From NCBI GenBank assembly GCA_012845835.1, contig JABAKD010000021.1:9218006-9282005 (forward strand): a stretch of DNA of 64,000 nt. The letters are read 5' to 3'. The DNA is from Undaria pinnatifida. Its lineage: Eukaryota; Sar; Phaeophyceae; Laminariales; Alariaceae. The notes beneath the pieces were generated by a model. The model was not told where the DNA came from and did no database searches. It saw nothing but the letters and a program-made list of their open reading frames with translations. The position numbers and the translations under genes are program-made. Below, one piece after another: positions 10,680-20,400 of this stretch; positions within the stretch are counted from its first letter, which is position 1; the number at the start of each line of letters is the position of its first letter.

Positions 10680-10900
10680 CTAATAGGCTGTCGTTTATAA
10701 TCCTGACCTTCGCTGGTTAGGATCCTGGTGAAAAACCGATACTTGGTATAGACTATATTTATCAAATCTATTTGTAAAAACAGAATGATATCAATGTGAC
10801 GTTGTGGTCTACTAGAAGTCCGGTTGTAAGCTTGGTTTTCGGTGGTTCGAATCTGGGTGTCATCAAAAAATCGATATTTGTTTTTGAGATAAACGCAGAT
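10680..10900 (+). repeat. tRNA-like SINE-type repeat, copy 2
   Basis: Two related units: one around ccttcgctggttaggatcc, one with tgacgttgtggtctactag and the B-box-like ggttcgaatctgg (10839-10852), ending ggtgtcatca. The last unit can be drawn with a seven-pair acceptor-like stem (tgacgtt with ggtgtca, three wobbles), but the T-arm does not pair. It is tRNA-derived rather than a tRNA gene. It matches 8345-8585. Confidence 0.45.
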
Positions 10901-11521
10901 TAGATGGAGCAAGAAACAAAGAAGAGCTGGAACGTTCCGCAAGTAGGCCGGACCTTCCGACCTCGGAAAACGCTAGGGATGCACCAACCGAGCGCTTTCG
11001 GGCACAAAATTAAACCCGAACGATCCCAAACCGCAATACAGGGGGTTATAAATCCTGCGAGGGGGGCTCTTTGGTTGACGTTGATCCTTAATCCTGCAAG
11101 CAGCAAGCCAGTTTTCATTGATTGCCTCACCCACCCCACCCGCCCCACACAACGATATCACCTCCCCCTCCAAACGCTCTCCATCAATTTCCACCCAGCC
11201 CTGTAGGGCACGGACACGAGGTAGACGAGGCTGCGCCACCATAGCTTGGCCGGGAGGGCCCTCTCTCGGCTGTGTGGTGGGCTACTACTACTACAGCTGC
11301 TGCTGCTGTGTCTTCGCGTTTGTCGACATACACATCCGTGCTCTTGTCTTCGGTTGTGTGTGTCGCCACACGCCCGCGCCCTTGTTTCACTCATCATGTA
11401 CGAATGTGTCTCGCGTTTTCCGTGACAATCGTGCGCTGCCGCGTCCAAGCGGCAGATGGCAACCACGTGTGAAAGGCTGCCGGGCAGCAGCACGGGTGAA
11501 GTTCTGTGAGGGGGCGCGCAC

Positions 11522-11902
11522 GTGCGTGCGCACACGGTGACACTACTCCAATGCCCAATGCATCATCTCGAGGATTGCCCACACAAGATGCATGCCGTCT
11601 GTCCCACAGTTTCAGGACACGGCATCCCGATTTACGAAGAAGGCGCATTGATTTCTGTTGTCACAGCAGTTATGCAAGAATGTTGCCGGAAATTTCTGCC
11701 AATAATTTTCCCAGAAATTCGTGGTGGGCATACTTACATAGTGATGGAAAAAAAAAGGTTTCCAATTACATTGAAGGCATTGTTCCTGTCGGACCTGGAA
11801 GGCGTTATACACTCTCGATTTACTCTACAACCACCCTATCTATATATTATAATATTTTGGAAAGAAATTCTATACTCCGGAGTCTGTTGTTCGTCGTTCT
11901 AG
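11522..11902 (+). CDS. Unassigned ORF, 126 codons
   Basis: An open frame of 126 codons with varied, globular-looking composition (GHGIPIYEEGALISVVTAV, FLPIIFPEIRGGHTYIV). I do not recognise it. There is no second copy in the window, no upstream signal and a competing frame (11506-12018) on the same strand. It may be an exon or chance. Confidence 0.15.
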   Translation: MRAHTVTLLQCPMHHLEDCPHKMHAVCPTVSGHGIPIYEEGALISVVTAVMQECCRKFLPIIFPEIRGGHTYIVMEKKRFPITLKALFLSDLEGVIHSRFTLQPPYLYIIIFWKEILYSGVCCSSF

Positions 11903-12065
11903 AGAGAAGTCGGCGTTATGGTTCATATTCTTTGGCTAAGTATAAAGCAGCAGCAAGCATTGTTTGGTTGGTCGCACTTGTGGGGATACCAAGTGGATAC
12001 TACACAGGACGGTGGTAGAATCACTCGAACAGACAGAGCTCTTGTTTACAACTTAACAGCGGTCG
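11885..12065 (+). repeat. Dispersed repeat R1, copy 1
   Basis: Matches 21440-21650: cgttatggt.ta, ttctttggct.agta, cagcagcaa/gac, cttgtggggataccaagtgg and cagacagagct.ttgt. Copy 2 carries extra bases, including a 17-base palindromic insert. No protein frame is shared. Confidence 0.65.
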
Positions 12066-12186
12066 ACCCCCATAGTACAGGCCAATCAGAAGGCTCCATT
12101 GGGGCGTTTTTTTTTTTTCTTCACAGTCCCTTCCCATAGTACACCATAGTTCAGGCCAATCAGCGAGCGACACGAGGGTCGTGCGC

Positions 12187-12456
12187 GGCGCAACTCTGGT
12201 AGTACAAGTAGTTGTGCTGCTGTAGTACTGGTGTGATCGGCTCTGTCCAAGCGGCGCCCCAGCGGCGGCGGCGTTCCTCAAAAGCACAAAACATGAGGCA
12301 AATGCATGTTGCCCACGCCTGCCGCAACTCTTGTAGTACAAGTAGTAGTGCTGCTGTAGTACAAGTGTGGTCGGCTCTGCCCAAGCGGCCCCCCAGCGGC
12401 GGCGGCGTACCTCAAAAGCACAAAAACATGAGGCAAATACATGTTGTCCACGCCTG
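12187..12456 (+). repeat. ~133-bp tandem duplication
   Basis: Two adjacent units share gcaactct.gtagtacaagta, gctgctgtagtac, cggctctg.ccaagcgg, agcggcggcggcg and aaacatgaggcaaat. They lie directly upstream of the presumed first exon of the DUF6729/exonuclease locus and could be part of its promoter. A shorter pair (ccatagtaca and ggccaatcag) precedes them at 12068-12090 and 12136-12165. Confidence 0.8.
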
Positions 12457-12923
12457 GCCAAGGGTGGTCTTTTGTGGTGGTGCTGCTATTCGCCCGGGAT
12501 GGAATTCAGCGTGTGGTCGCTCCTCCTGCCCCTGTCGGAAGGCCGGCAGGGAAGCAGAATCGAGCGGGTGCGGGCAAGCCAGGAACTTTATCTCAGGCCG
12601 ACAAAAGACGCAAGATCATAGAGACGAAACGGCATGATAGCCGGTGGAAACGGTGGTCGGGGGTTGGAGGAGCAGAGCAGTGCAACTCCGCCGGGGGCAA
12701 CAGCAGTGCTGGGCAACGTCGTTCCTCGGGCGGAGGGGATAGTGGAGGTGGCAGCGGCGGAGGTGGCGACAGTAGTAGCAACAGCTACAGCAACAGAAAC
12801 AGCGGCGACGCCGGCGGTGGCGGCGGCATCAGCGGCAGCGGAAGCGGCAGCAGCACCGCGATTCCGCGCACACCGGCATCCAGCAGCAGCAACAGCATAG
12901 ACGGGCAACCTTCTCCCTTGCCG
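12441..12923 (+). pseudogene. Probable first exon of the DUF6729/exonuclease locus
   Basis: An open frame carries a basic stretch (SQADKRRKIIETKRHDSRW) and then a long Ser/Gly/Asn-rich low-complexity segment (12715-12900). It ends in PSPLP immediately before a consensus donor, gtgaga, at 12924. An acceptor, gtgcag, at 13359-13364 restores exactly the same frame (phase 0) into SSGQSKFLAQIKETISGS. That gives a 441-base intron. The N-terminus is probably a disordered nuclear-type extension. The start is uncertain: the ATG at 12441 lies in the tandem duplication. Linkage to the downstream domains is inferred from splice signals only. Confidence 0.4.
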
Positions 12924-13364
12924 GTGAGAAAAATGGATAAATTGCTCTTCTACTGCCAGGAACAGAGTATTGGTGAAACTACTGCTGTTGGCAATATGTG
13001 CGTACAAGTGGTCGTGAGGTGTGTTGCTGTAGTGTTGCCTGTGCCGCATTCCCAATGTTTGCTGTGAGGCGTCACCTGTTCGGGTTACTTAAGTTCGCCG
13101 TAGAGGGAGAAACTGCTATAGCTGCGACGCTCGCGGTGTACTGGATAGCTGAAGGCTCTCATGGTGTTTTTTTCGAGAGGGGAGGTAGACTCGACGAGTA
13201 CAAGTTCGAAGAATGTTGAACTGTAGGCAAGTGGTGGTATGTCAGGAGACCCACGTACGTGTGACAGAACCAGCCCGATGCCCGCGTTCAGACCCGTCGG
13301 TTGTTTCATTTGCTCAATTCTGCACCTGGCCAACCATACGCGTCAACAAAACATGCCGGTGCAG

Positions 13365-14041
13365 TCATCTGGTCAGAGCAAGTTCCTGGCGCAGATCAAG
13401 GAAACGATTTCGGGGAGCGCTCCAAATAACGTCATCGGGAAGTATCCTTTCGACGACTTGTGGGTTCACCCTCCAAATCCGACGATGCTCAACACCTTGG
13501 ACTCGGAAGATCATCATCTTCGTTTTGTGTTCGTATGGATCCCTGAGTTCACGTTCCCTGCTGCGTTCCCGGAGAAACAGCCGCCTTGTCCGCGCTGCAA
13601 AACGACGTCTCGAGTGATTGCGAAAGGACTCACGCAGAAGGAATCCCGACTACCTATTCTGCAGAACTCCTGCTGCGATTTCCTCGGGTATTTTCATCAC
13701 TGCAATGGCTGCAAGAGCAACAACAAGAGCAAGGAGAAGGTAGACTGGCATACAATAGGCCATGTCGTCGCTGTTTACTCTGATGGATTCACACGAAAGA
13801 ACGACCCTTCACAATAGCAGTGGCATTGTTGTCGTGCCACAGCACATCCCATCAGCGAGGACCTTGGGTGTTACTGACGTGGACCCTGAATATTGTGTTT
13901 CCTCGTCAGGGTTCTACCGTTCCTGATTAATACTCGAGCTGGAATGCTGGAGTTTTGTCGCAGCTTCCCCTATTCGTGCGGGAGAGCTTTCCTTTCGTAC
14001 TGACTCGCAAGGCCGCTATTCACGCAGACGTACTGGAATAA
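13365..14041 (+). pseudogene. DUF6729-like zinc domain, broken
   Basis: The segment reads YPFDDLWVHPP, then FVWIPEF, a zinc pair CPRCK, LTQKESRLPILQNSCCDFLG and a second pair CNGCKS, up to a stop at 13815-13817. A continuation in another frame (13964-14041) gives SFPFVLTRKAAIHADVLE before TAA at 14039. The order W-x-HP, two CxxC pairs and FP-x-VLT is what I associate with DUF6729, a zinc-binding domain found in multicopy eukaryotic genes together with transposase-like or 3'-5' exonuclease domains. The gap 13818-13963 may be an intron (acceptor cag at 13961-13963), but the TAA and the following frameshift are real lesions. DNA binding is inference. Confidence 0.6.
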
Positions 14042-14091
14042 ATCACCGACATTTTGGTGCACGCAAAGGCCTTGCGGCGTCGCGCGCCACT

Positions 14092-14454
14092 TTGAAGCAG
14101 GCGCACCTGAAGGAATTTTACGCGAGGGAGCTCAAGTACAACAACATGCTTCTGTGGCGGAAGCAGAACGTGCTTCGACAGGCGATCACAGCAGACAGGG
14201 ACTTTGGATCTTTCGGTGATCCCGACGGGTACAATGGCTTTGTGCCTTCGGAACACTACCTGTCATCGGTTTGGTGCGATGTGATGAAGAACAGGCCCGT
14301 GGCACAGCTCGACAAGCTGGTGCAAGGAGTGGAAGGCGAGGTGAGCGTGCTTATAGAAGTTGCAACGGTAGCGACAGAGTCAGCTGAGAAATTTGGTCGT
14401 CAGGCCCTTGTCCAAAAGGTAGGGTTGTACGTGACAGCATATTCCATTTTATAA
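14092..14454 (+). pseudogene. Linker between DUF6729 and transposase-like domain
   Basis: After a frameshift near 14085 the frame reads LKEFYARELKYNNMLLW, FGSFGDPDGYNGFVPSEHYL and VWCDVMKNRPVAQLDKLVQ. The motif GYNG-x-VPS-x-HYL looks conserved and structured. It may end at a gtgagc donor near 14341. I know of no named domain. It belongs with its neighbours by order and by matching strand. Confidence 0.5.
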
Positions 14455-14558
14455 TTCGTCACCCCAAGCGGTACATTCGATTACAGCTTTAGCGCTGTCA
14501 GTCATGGAGGCTCTGTGCCAGCCTGTTTCTCACGTAATACTCCTTTGACGCCAATTCT

Positions 14559-14891
14559 TTGGTTAAACCCTGTGATATCCAGAAACATTGGTCCCCGGAG
14601 TTGTTTTGCCACCTGCGCCAACAGAGCATTGACGGAAAAGTGCTGAAGGTGGACCGCTCTCACAAGTATGTCAAGATTGTACGCGTTTTCGATTCCAGTG
14701 CTGCGGGTGGCGCGAAGCCTGTCCACTGCATGGTCACGTTCTTCAACGAATTCGACCATGTTCGTTGCGAGTGGTTGATATGGGTTGAGATTCAATTTCA
14801 ACACGAGGTTTACCTGAGTGGTCCATTTCTTTTGCGTATCAATGTAGAGAACGGACGCTTGAGTATCCCTTTACGTCGTTGTCCTTGTTGA
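14559..14891 (+). pseudogene. Transposase-like DxxxK domain, partial
   Basis: The core reads GKVLKVDRSHKYVKIV, then KPVHCMVTFFNEF. This resembles the first strand of a DDE-type nuclease fold as seen in transposase-like proteins (D-x-T/S-x-K, then a conserved NE). After WVEIQ the frame no longer looks coding. The next part of the fold is resumed at 15089 (KRWF, GFQLPKVLYTDMCCEDRALIVEIV), where D of YTDMCC would be the second acidic residue. That it is a catalytic DDE domain is inference; a structure prediction would settle it. Confidence 0.5.
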
Positions 14892-15088
14892 CTGGAACCG
14901 TGTTCCCGCTCCGGCGGTTGATGATCACTGTCTGCACAATTCGTTGCGTAGCAGGTTGGACGTAGTTGAGAATTTTGTCGCATCTTCGTACCAGAGCAGT
15001 CTTTGCCTCACGCTCGTGGTCGTCTCCTCCTCGTCTACAGGTTGTGTTTCAGAAGGCCTTGCAGTCGGCCTCTCTCAGCAAAATCAAG

Positions 15089-15804
15089 ACGAACGTCAAA
15101 CGGTGGTTTGCAACATGATACACGGGAGTGGGGTTTCAGTTGCCAAAGGTTTTGTACACTGACATGTGCTGCGAAGACAGGGCGTTAATAGTGGAGATCG
15201 TTTGAGGGATGCCGGATGAGGGGCACGAATTTTCTGTCCATGAGGATGTGCCGATTACCTCTGACGGTCCGATATTTCAGCTTCCTCCCGATGTACGGCA
15301 AATCGGTTGCATTCACGCAAGCAGAGACACGAACCTTGTCAGGGCCGGGATTGACCAGATCTGGCAGGAGGTCAGGGATAGCGGCCGTGTTCTTCGTCTA
15401 GACATCGAGTGGGAGGTATCTCGTGCTGGTGCCCCTCACAATCCAAACGCCACGACCCAGTTGTCTACAAAGAAGGTAGTGGTGAGCTTTCATGACTTGC
15501 ATGGTCAACGTACTTCTCCCTACAAACTGCCGCAGTCGTTAGCGTGCTTGTTGCAGGGTGCTGGTCTCGCCAAGACGGGTGTCGGGATCAAGGGTGATTG
15601 CACTCGGCTTCAGCGGTTCTTTGGTGTGGAAATACGCAATGTAGTTGATCTACCAGGACTGGAGCTGCCACGCGAGGTGAATGTGGGCTGAAGACGGAGC
15701 CTCGCAGATATGTGCCTTCATCTCTTGGGACAACGTTTGCAAAAGGACCAGCACCTGAGACTCTCGCACTGCAACGTGGCGGAGCTCGGGGAGGAGCAGA
15801 GAGG
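15089..15804 (+). pseudogene. DEDDy 3'-5' exonuclease, N-terminal part
   Basis: One frame runs from 15089 to 15804 with three in-frame TGA codons at 15116, 15203 and 15689. Between them lies clear exonuclease sequence. RQIGCIHASRD leads to the Exo I motif LDIEWEV (D-x-E present), VVSFHDLHGQRT, and Exo II GVGIKGDCTRLQRFFGVEI (Asp present). After the third TGA it continues RSLADMCLHLLGQRLQKD and LRLSHCNVAELGEEQ. The family (RNase D/WRN-like) removes nucleotides from 3' ends. All catalytic residues are kept, so stop codons, not active-site loss, mark it as a pseudogene. It joins 15998 across a 193-base intron. Confidence 0.8.
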
Positions 15805-15997
15805 GTGAGCTGCGTTTGAAACATATTGAAGCATCGGCTGTAGCGCAATCCTCGCGTACTGCTGTTCCTTTGTATACGTTGTTCACTTGACCATTGCGCA
15901 CGCGGGTGTTGTTGTGGTGCACAGAAATAATACGTCGGAGGTGTTAAATGTCACAGTCGGTCCCTGCGTCGCCCTCCTTGTTTTCTCTATGCCAAAG
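15805..15997 (+). other. 193-bp intron in exonuclease domain
   Basis: Donor gtgagc at 15805 and acceptor ccaaag at 15992-15997 join GAGCAGAGAGG to GTATGCTGC. The splice recreates EEQRGYAARDAYASY, the exact Exo III region. This intron is therefore supported by protein continuity, and it shows that the ancestral copy was a spliced nuclear gene. Confidence 0.8.
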
Positions 15998-16871
15998 GTA
16001 TGCTGCACGCGATGCATACGCATCATACATCTTGAACGGGCGCATCTCGGAGCTTTTTGATCCGATTTTCAGGGAATCGGAGGAGTTGCACTTTGGGGAT
16101 AGTGTTCGTCTCTACACTCGGGGCGGAGATGAATGCGTGGGAGAAGGCTGCATTAACGAGTACGGAAAGGAGATATGGGGTTCAACAGGCATCCTCCTCG
16201 CCCCTCGACGTGCTATCCGCGGCCTTACTCGACGGTGGGTCGTGCGGCTGTTAAAGGTGCTTGTGCCCCTCGCAAGCACCTTGTATCCTGAAGAGACCGA
16301 TGCACCACGGACCCTGCCGACCACCCAGGTGGGAGGCCGGTTGGGTAACAATCTGCTGTGGGACGCAGATCGCATGCGGAAGGCAGTAGGGATGACACCC
16401 TTCCCGGCTGCAGCTGCGGGTCACGGTGGCTATTCGAATGCTGGTGGAGGAGCCGCGTCCTCAACGGCAGGAAATTCGAGTGCGGCTGTAACGGGTTTCG
16501 CTGGATTTGTGACTCCGTCTGAGCCGTTCTTCGTTGAAGAACCTGCTGGCATCGAGGCTCTGAGCAAATCTGCGTCGTCACTTGCTACAAGTGCGAGAGT
16601 TGGCAAAATGGTACGGAGAGACACAGAGGTGGAGCGCAGCGAAACGGAGCGAGGTGTGGGCGAGGTGAAGCTTGACGAGCCCATGGAGGCCGAAGATCAT
16701 ACCGTTGCGGAAGCCAGCCCCGATGGCCAAGGTGAAGCGGAAAGCCTTGTTGAGGGGAGCAAAGGTTGGCTGTCGGTTGTGCCCATCAGTGTTTTTGGCA
16801 CCAGGCACATGTCGCATAGGGATGTATTACCTTGGGCATGGCGTACGCTTTGTTGCGTCGTTTATTTTTAA
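15998..16871 (+). pseudogene. Exonuclease Exo III motif and C-terminal extension
   Basis: This begins with YAARDAYASYILNGRI, the Exo III motif of DEDDy nucleases (Tyr and Asp both present). A small beta-rich-looking segment follows (FGDSVRLYTRGGDECVGEG, EIWGSTGILLAPRRAI), then RVLVP-like VLVPLASTLYPE. A low-complexity Ala/Gly/Ser linker comes next (16400-16480), then an acidic stretch (VGEVKLDEPMEAEDHT). The frame closes at 16869-16871. The last residues (16830-16871) probably run into an intron or decayed sequence, because homology-like order resumes in another frame at about 16988. Confidence 0.7.
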
Positions 16872-16987
16872 ATTTGCACAGTTCGGAAACCGAAGCCCCG
16901 CGGTCGCGCTCTGTGATCTCGGAAACAAAAATTGCTTCGTTCTCGTGTACTCTATTGGAAAACGCCTTTGCCACAGATGGGCTGGCT

Positions 16988-17246
16988 GCGTCTCAAAATG
17001 GATCCTTTTCACGCCATGCAGCGGCTATGCAAACTCAGCCTCAAGAGCCACGGTTCGTGTGGGGCGTACATGGCGCGTCTTGGAGATGCGTTGTTAATGG
17101 TCCACTCGGAGGATCTGGCAGCCGCGGAAATAGCGCTGCGTCTATTGGGGAAGACTTCTGCAGAGATCGAGGATAAAAGGGGAACCGAGTGCGCGTACTT
17201 TCTTCAGAGGTGCCGCAGGTACGACAAGTTGTGGGACGCGTTCTGA
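16988..17246 (+). pseudogene. C-terminal helical domain, part 1
   Basis: The open frame DPFHAMQRLCKLSLKSHG, YMARLGDALLMVHSED, then LGKTSAEIEDKRGTEC and YFLQRCRR ends at 17246. Pattern F-HAM-R, KSHG and ARL-DA occurs in DDE-type transposases upstream of their last acidic residue. I therefore read it as the resumed transposase-like fold, with the exonuclease inserted between its parts. That insertion model is inference. Confidence 0.5.
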
Positions 17247-17511
17247 AGATGTGTAAATGTCGCTTCGTTTCCAAACGTGTAACAGGCTTCTTTCCCAGTT
17301 TCAAGCTGGTGAATTTCGTTGACCTCTGAATTTCGACGTGTCGAAAATCAAGCGATGTTAACGTGGATGCTAACAGTGAAAAACCAAATTGCACCTTGCC
17401 CCCCGATGACGTCTGTAAACCCGACAGGGTGATTCCTCATTCCGACCAGCTAGCCGATCGATTCGATTTGGTTCATCGCATCTAGGGCTACCTCCTCGAC
17501 GCCAAAACTAA

Positions 17512-17930
17512 AAAACCTTAGGGTTAGGAAACAGAAGCAGGGGAGGCCGTAAAGCGACTCAGAGTCCACATCAAAGCCGGTTGCTTGAGTGACCCTCCCG
17601 GTGTCGCCCTGTATTTCGAGGCAGGCAAGGATTCCGCGACGGGCTGCTCGCTGTTTCACTGTGTTCGCGGCACCAATGATCTGGAGGGGTATCACTCGCG
17701 CATGCGCCTCCTGGCGGCATGGTGTATTTCCCCACTTCTCGCTCATCTCCTGCTCCTCGAGTACATCTACAGGTGGAACTTGCGCTAGGCCGTCAACAAC
17801 CGTGGCCTTGACTTATCTGTTGGGGGCTTCTCCGATCAGCCGGTGCTCGAAGCCGTTCAGGTCGGATGTCCAAAGAATGAGCGCGTTGTTGCGCGAAGGG
17901 TTTGGGTGATAATTTGTGTCGCGGCTGAAT
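17512..17930 (+). pseudogene. C-terminal domain, part 2 (GTNxxEGYH motif)
   Basis: The frame runs VKRLRVHIKAGCLSDPPG, YFEAGKDSATGCSLFHCVRG, TNDLEGYHSRMRLLAAW and LLLEYIYRWN, to an in-frame TAG at 17786-17788. It then continues AVNNRGLDLSVGGFSDQP to about 17930. The TAG stands where a Gln (CAG to TAG) would fit. G-T-N-x-x-E-G-x-H is typical of the glutamate motif in DDE transposase-like proteins, so E may be the third catalytic residue. The interruption confirms decay. Confidence 0.55.
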
Positions 17931-17995
17931 CGTCAAGTTTTCCCCCACATTCATAATATTCATTCGACGCTGCATGGTCAGTAACGATTCCCTAT

Positions 17996-18308
17996 CGCCG
18001 GCTGCTTGTCTTGACAGAGGATGACATCCATGGTTTTCGGAAAGGCGAAGTACTCAAGCTGGGTGCCGACCAACGCGTATGGCGATGCGGAGGAGCGCAG
18101 CGGGTTTGTCCGCAGTGTTCCAGAAGGGGGCGAAGGGGTAGAATCGCTTGATGATTCCGAGTTGGATGGGCAGGAGAATGACGGCAAGGTCGTCCTGCTT
18201 CCCGATCTGACGCAGTCGGCGGCTGCCCTCGCAATCATGCAGGGAGAGCAGGTGCCCGCCACGCCGGTCAGTACCGCTTACGAGCGAACCAAGTTTGGTG
18301 AAGTGTGA
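17996..18308 (+). pseudogene. C-terminal tail, part 3
   Basis: Starts in one frame (LTEDDIHGFRKGEVLKLG, 18013-18070) and shifts to the frame of 18021-18308: SGFVRSVPEGGEGVESLDD, then LLPDLTQSAAALAIMQ and AYERTKFGEV. Not a recognised domain. It is assigned to the locus by continuity of strand and by the two-frame relay without any initiation signal. Confidence 0.45.
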
Positions 18309-18338
18309 CATTTTCTCGTGCGAGTGGGTCGCAGTCTT

Positions 18339-18466
18339 GCCCTGACTTCGATGCATTCATAATCGAGTGGAACAAGGCCGTATCTGCCATAGAAGAAGAA
18401 AAGAGTCCGGCAGCGCCCATCTTCAGGAAGACGGCTGCATCCTTGAAGTCCTTCTGGAAAAAGTGA
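18339..18466 (+). pseudogene. C-terminal tail, part 4
   Basis: A short frame reads PDFDAFIIEWNKAVSAIEEE and FRKTAASLKSFWKK before a TGA at 18464-18466. It is amphipathic-helical in appearance and in the third frame relative to its neighbours. It continues the relay of fragments. Confidence 0.4.
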
Positions 18467-18526
18467 GCAAGATTTAAGAACCAGGTTCGACTTTTCCTTC
18501 CTGCACGCTTCGCCCGTTTTTCAGCG

Positions 18527-19075
18527 TTGTACGCAAGCGAATGGCAGCAGCCATTATGCGCACCCTATCTCGAACGGGGCAGGCACGGCGAGAACATCAA
18601 CATGAGGGACACTATGCGGCCCGCTAAAACCGTGAGAGCGTCCGTCAGGAGCCTATTTCGTGCGCCCATGAATGTGCAAGGCGCTGCAGCCGCGCCGGCA
18701 AAGCCCTGGCTGCCGTTACCGCCAGATGGCCTTTCGTTTCCTGCGCAGATGGCGGAAGTGGGAGGAGCCAGCTGTTTATCGCAAGCTGCCGGAGCTGCTG
18801 GTGATGATGTTAGCGCTGTGTCAGGCGCTTCTTCAGCGGCGGGTGCTAAGCGGCGGAACCAGTAAGGCCGTACGTGCGGGCACAAGATGCGAGTCGGAGC
18901 CTTCAAACGTCACCACAACCAGTTCTTGTCATCTCCAGGTCCCATTTGCACCGTGCCAGAGAGTCGACGCCGCGTCAGAGTCAACCCGATTGCCACGAGG
19001 CCCATCCGGATGTTCGGTAGCGAGTGTCACTGCGTCGGGGATGATGCTTACCCGGGGGGGTGCAGCTCGAAGTAG
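18527..19075 (+). pseudogene. C-terminal tail with Cys/His cluster
   Basis: The frame runs PYLERGRHGENINMRDTMRP and an Ala/Gly-rich region to TAA at 18863. It then stays open in the same frame to 19075 with RTCGHKMRVGAFKRHHNQF, ICTVPESRR and SECHC. The Cys/His spacing suggests a small zinc finger at the very C-terminus, and the TAA is the only break in it. Taken with the upstream parts, the locus spans about 5.7-6.6 kb. Confidence 0.5.
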
Positions 19076-20220
19076 GTAAAAGATAAGTCTACGTCAAAGA
19101 AACAGGGTTCGCGTTTGTTTGCGAGAGCACGTACCTCGAGGGCATGGTTGTCTTGGGCAGCTCATTATCGTGCCCACAGGGTAGGCGGGTTGTGCAGGCA
19201 TGCGTTTATGGATGTAGCTTGAGGGAGCATGTAGTGGCGTAATCTCGGTTGTACTCGGGGCTCTACTTTTGAATTCTTGAAATATCCAATACATTGACAC
19301 AGATTTTTTTTTTGTTCGGTCTTGACTCTCCTCTTCGCCACTGTATTACACGTCGATCGTTCTATGTGGCATTCCATGGGGTAGACGACATCAAGCGCTT
19401 TAATCCGATACCCTGTTTGCCGACGTACTCCCATTTGATCATAAGTCATGCAACATTTACTGCCTGTAGTTGTGATCTTTTACACGTGACGTTGACCAAA
19501 ACATTCGGATAAAAAAAAAAATCGCACGAACCACGAAAATAATTTAACTATCAGCCCAGGTAAGGCCATGGGGGTCGAGCCAATGGTTCGTGATTTCGTG
19601 ATTCTTGAATTCATCGCTCGACGGCGAATCGGGGAATTAGCGAGATCAAAAAGCAACATTGAAGGCGAAGAGCTGCATACGATGCGCAGGCAGCGAGCGC
19701 GGAAGCGTCGACAGCGGGCCTCGCCTCGACCGTTATGTTATTACTTGCAGATACGGGTTGTTATTTGTGTCTTTATTCAAAGATACTGGTGGGCGGAGAG
19801 CCTGTATTTGCGTTTGTAAACAGTTTGAGCGAGTTGTGCTGCTTATGCGAAACATACATACAAAAGCAGCGAAAAAACAACAAATTCAACTTAATGACTA
19901 AGCACATGCGCATCACAGATCGCGGCAACGAGGTATCATCGTTCTCCCCCCGATCAAGGCAGATATAAGATGATGATGGTCGTAATCGTGAAGAAAGGGA
20001 TCGTGCCTGGTCGTACTGTCGGTGGTCTGAGCAAGGGTGCACAACGATATTTCTGGTATATATGGCGTATCGTGTGACACTGGAGCAGTTCATTAGACTA
20101 GGTGAAAAAAAAAAAAATCATTGGTGCGAAAAAAAAACACGTTTATATGGTGTAAAACATGGATTTTTTTACCACAAGGACTCGCAGATCAACGCGTTGG
20201 ACTGCTGTTGGTTAAACCGT
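19076..20220. other. Spacer, no supported gene
   Basis: Contains several T/A homopolymers (19303-19312, 19511-19520, 20106-20118). A plus frame 19568-19819 is rich in Arg and Glu but unrecognised. The stretch 20090-20170 is low complexity. Confidence 0.3.
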
Positions 20221-20224
20221 CAGC

Positions 20225-20400
20225 GACAATATGAAAATTAAGATACACTCAACCTGTGAGATCGAAGATTTTTTCGAAACTCATATTTGCAAGCTGTGTG
20301 TGATACTCCGATTTCCTACTACTGGGTGTGTATCCTCATGATGATGGATACAGGCCGGCGACTCCCCTTGGAACTACAGCAGTGTAGCTTACACAATGCT
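20225..20400 (-). repeat. Family 1 repeat, truncated copy
   Basis: Minus orientation: opens with tacactcaacctgtgagatcg, then aaactcatatttgcaagctg, tgtgtcctcatgatg and ggcgactccccttgg. Only the conserved end of about 175 bases is present, without C-tracts. Confidence 0.75.

Noticed and set aside
10839..10860. tRNA gene
   Set aside because: A B-box-like word and a possible acceptor stem exist, but T-arm and anticodon arm do not pair; treated as a tRNA-derived repeat.
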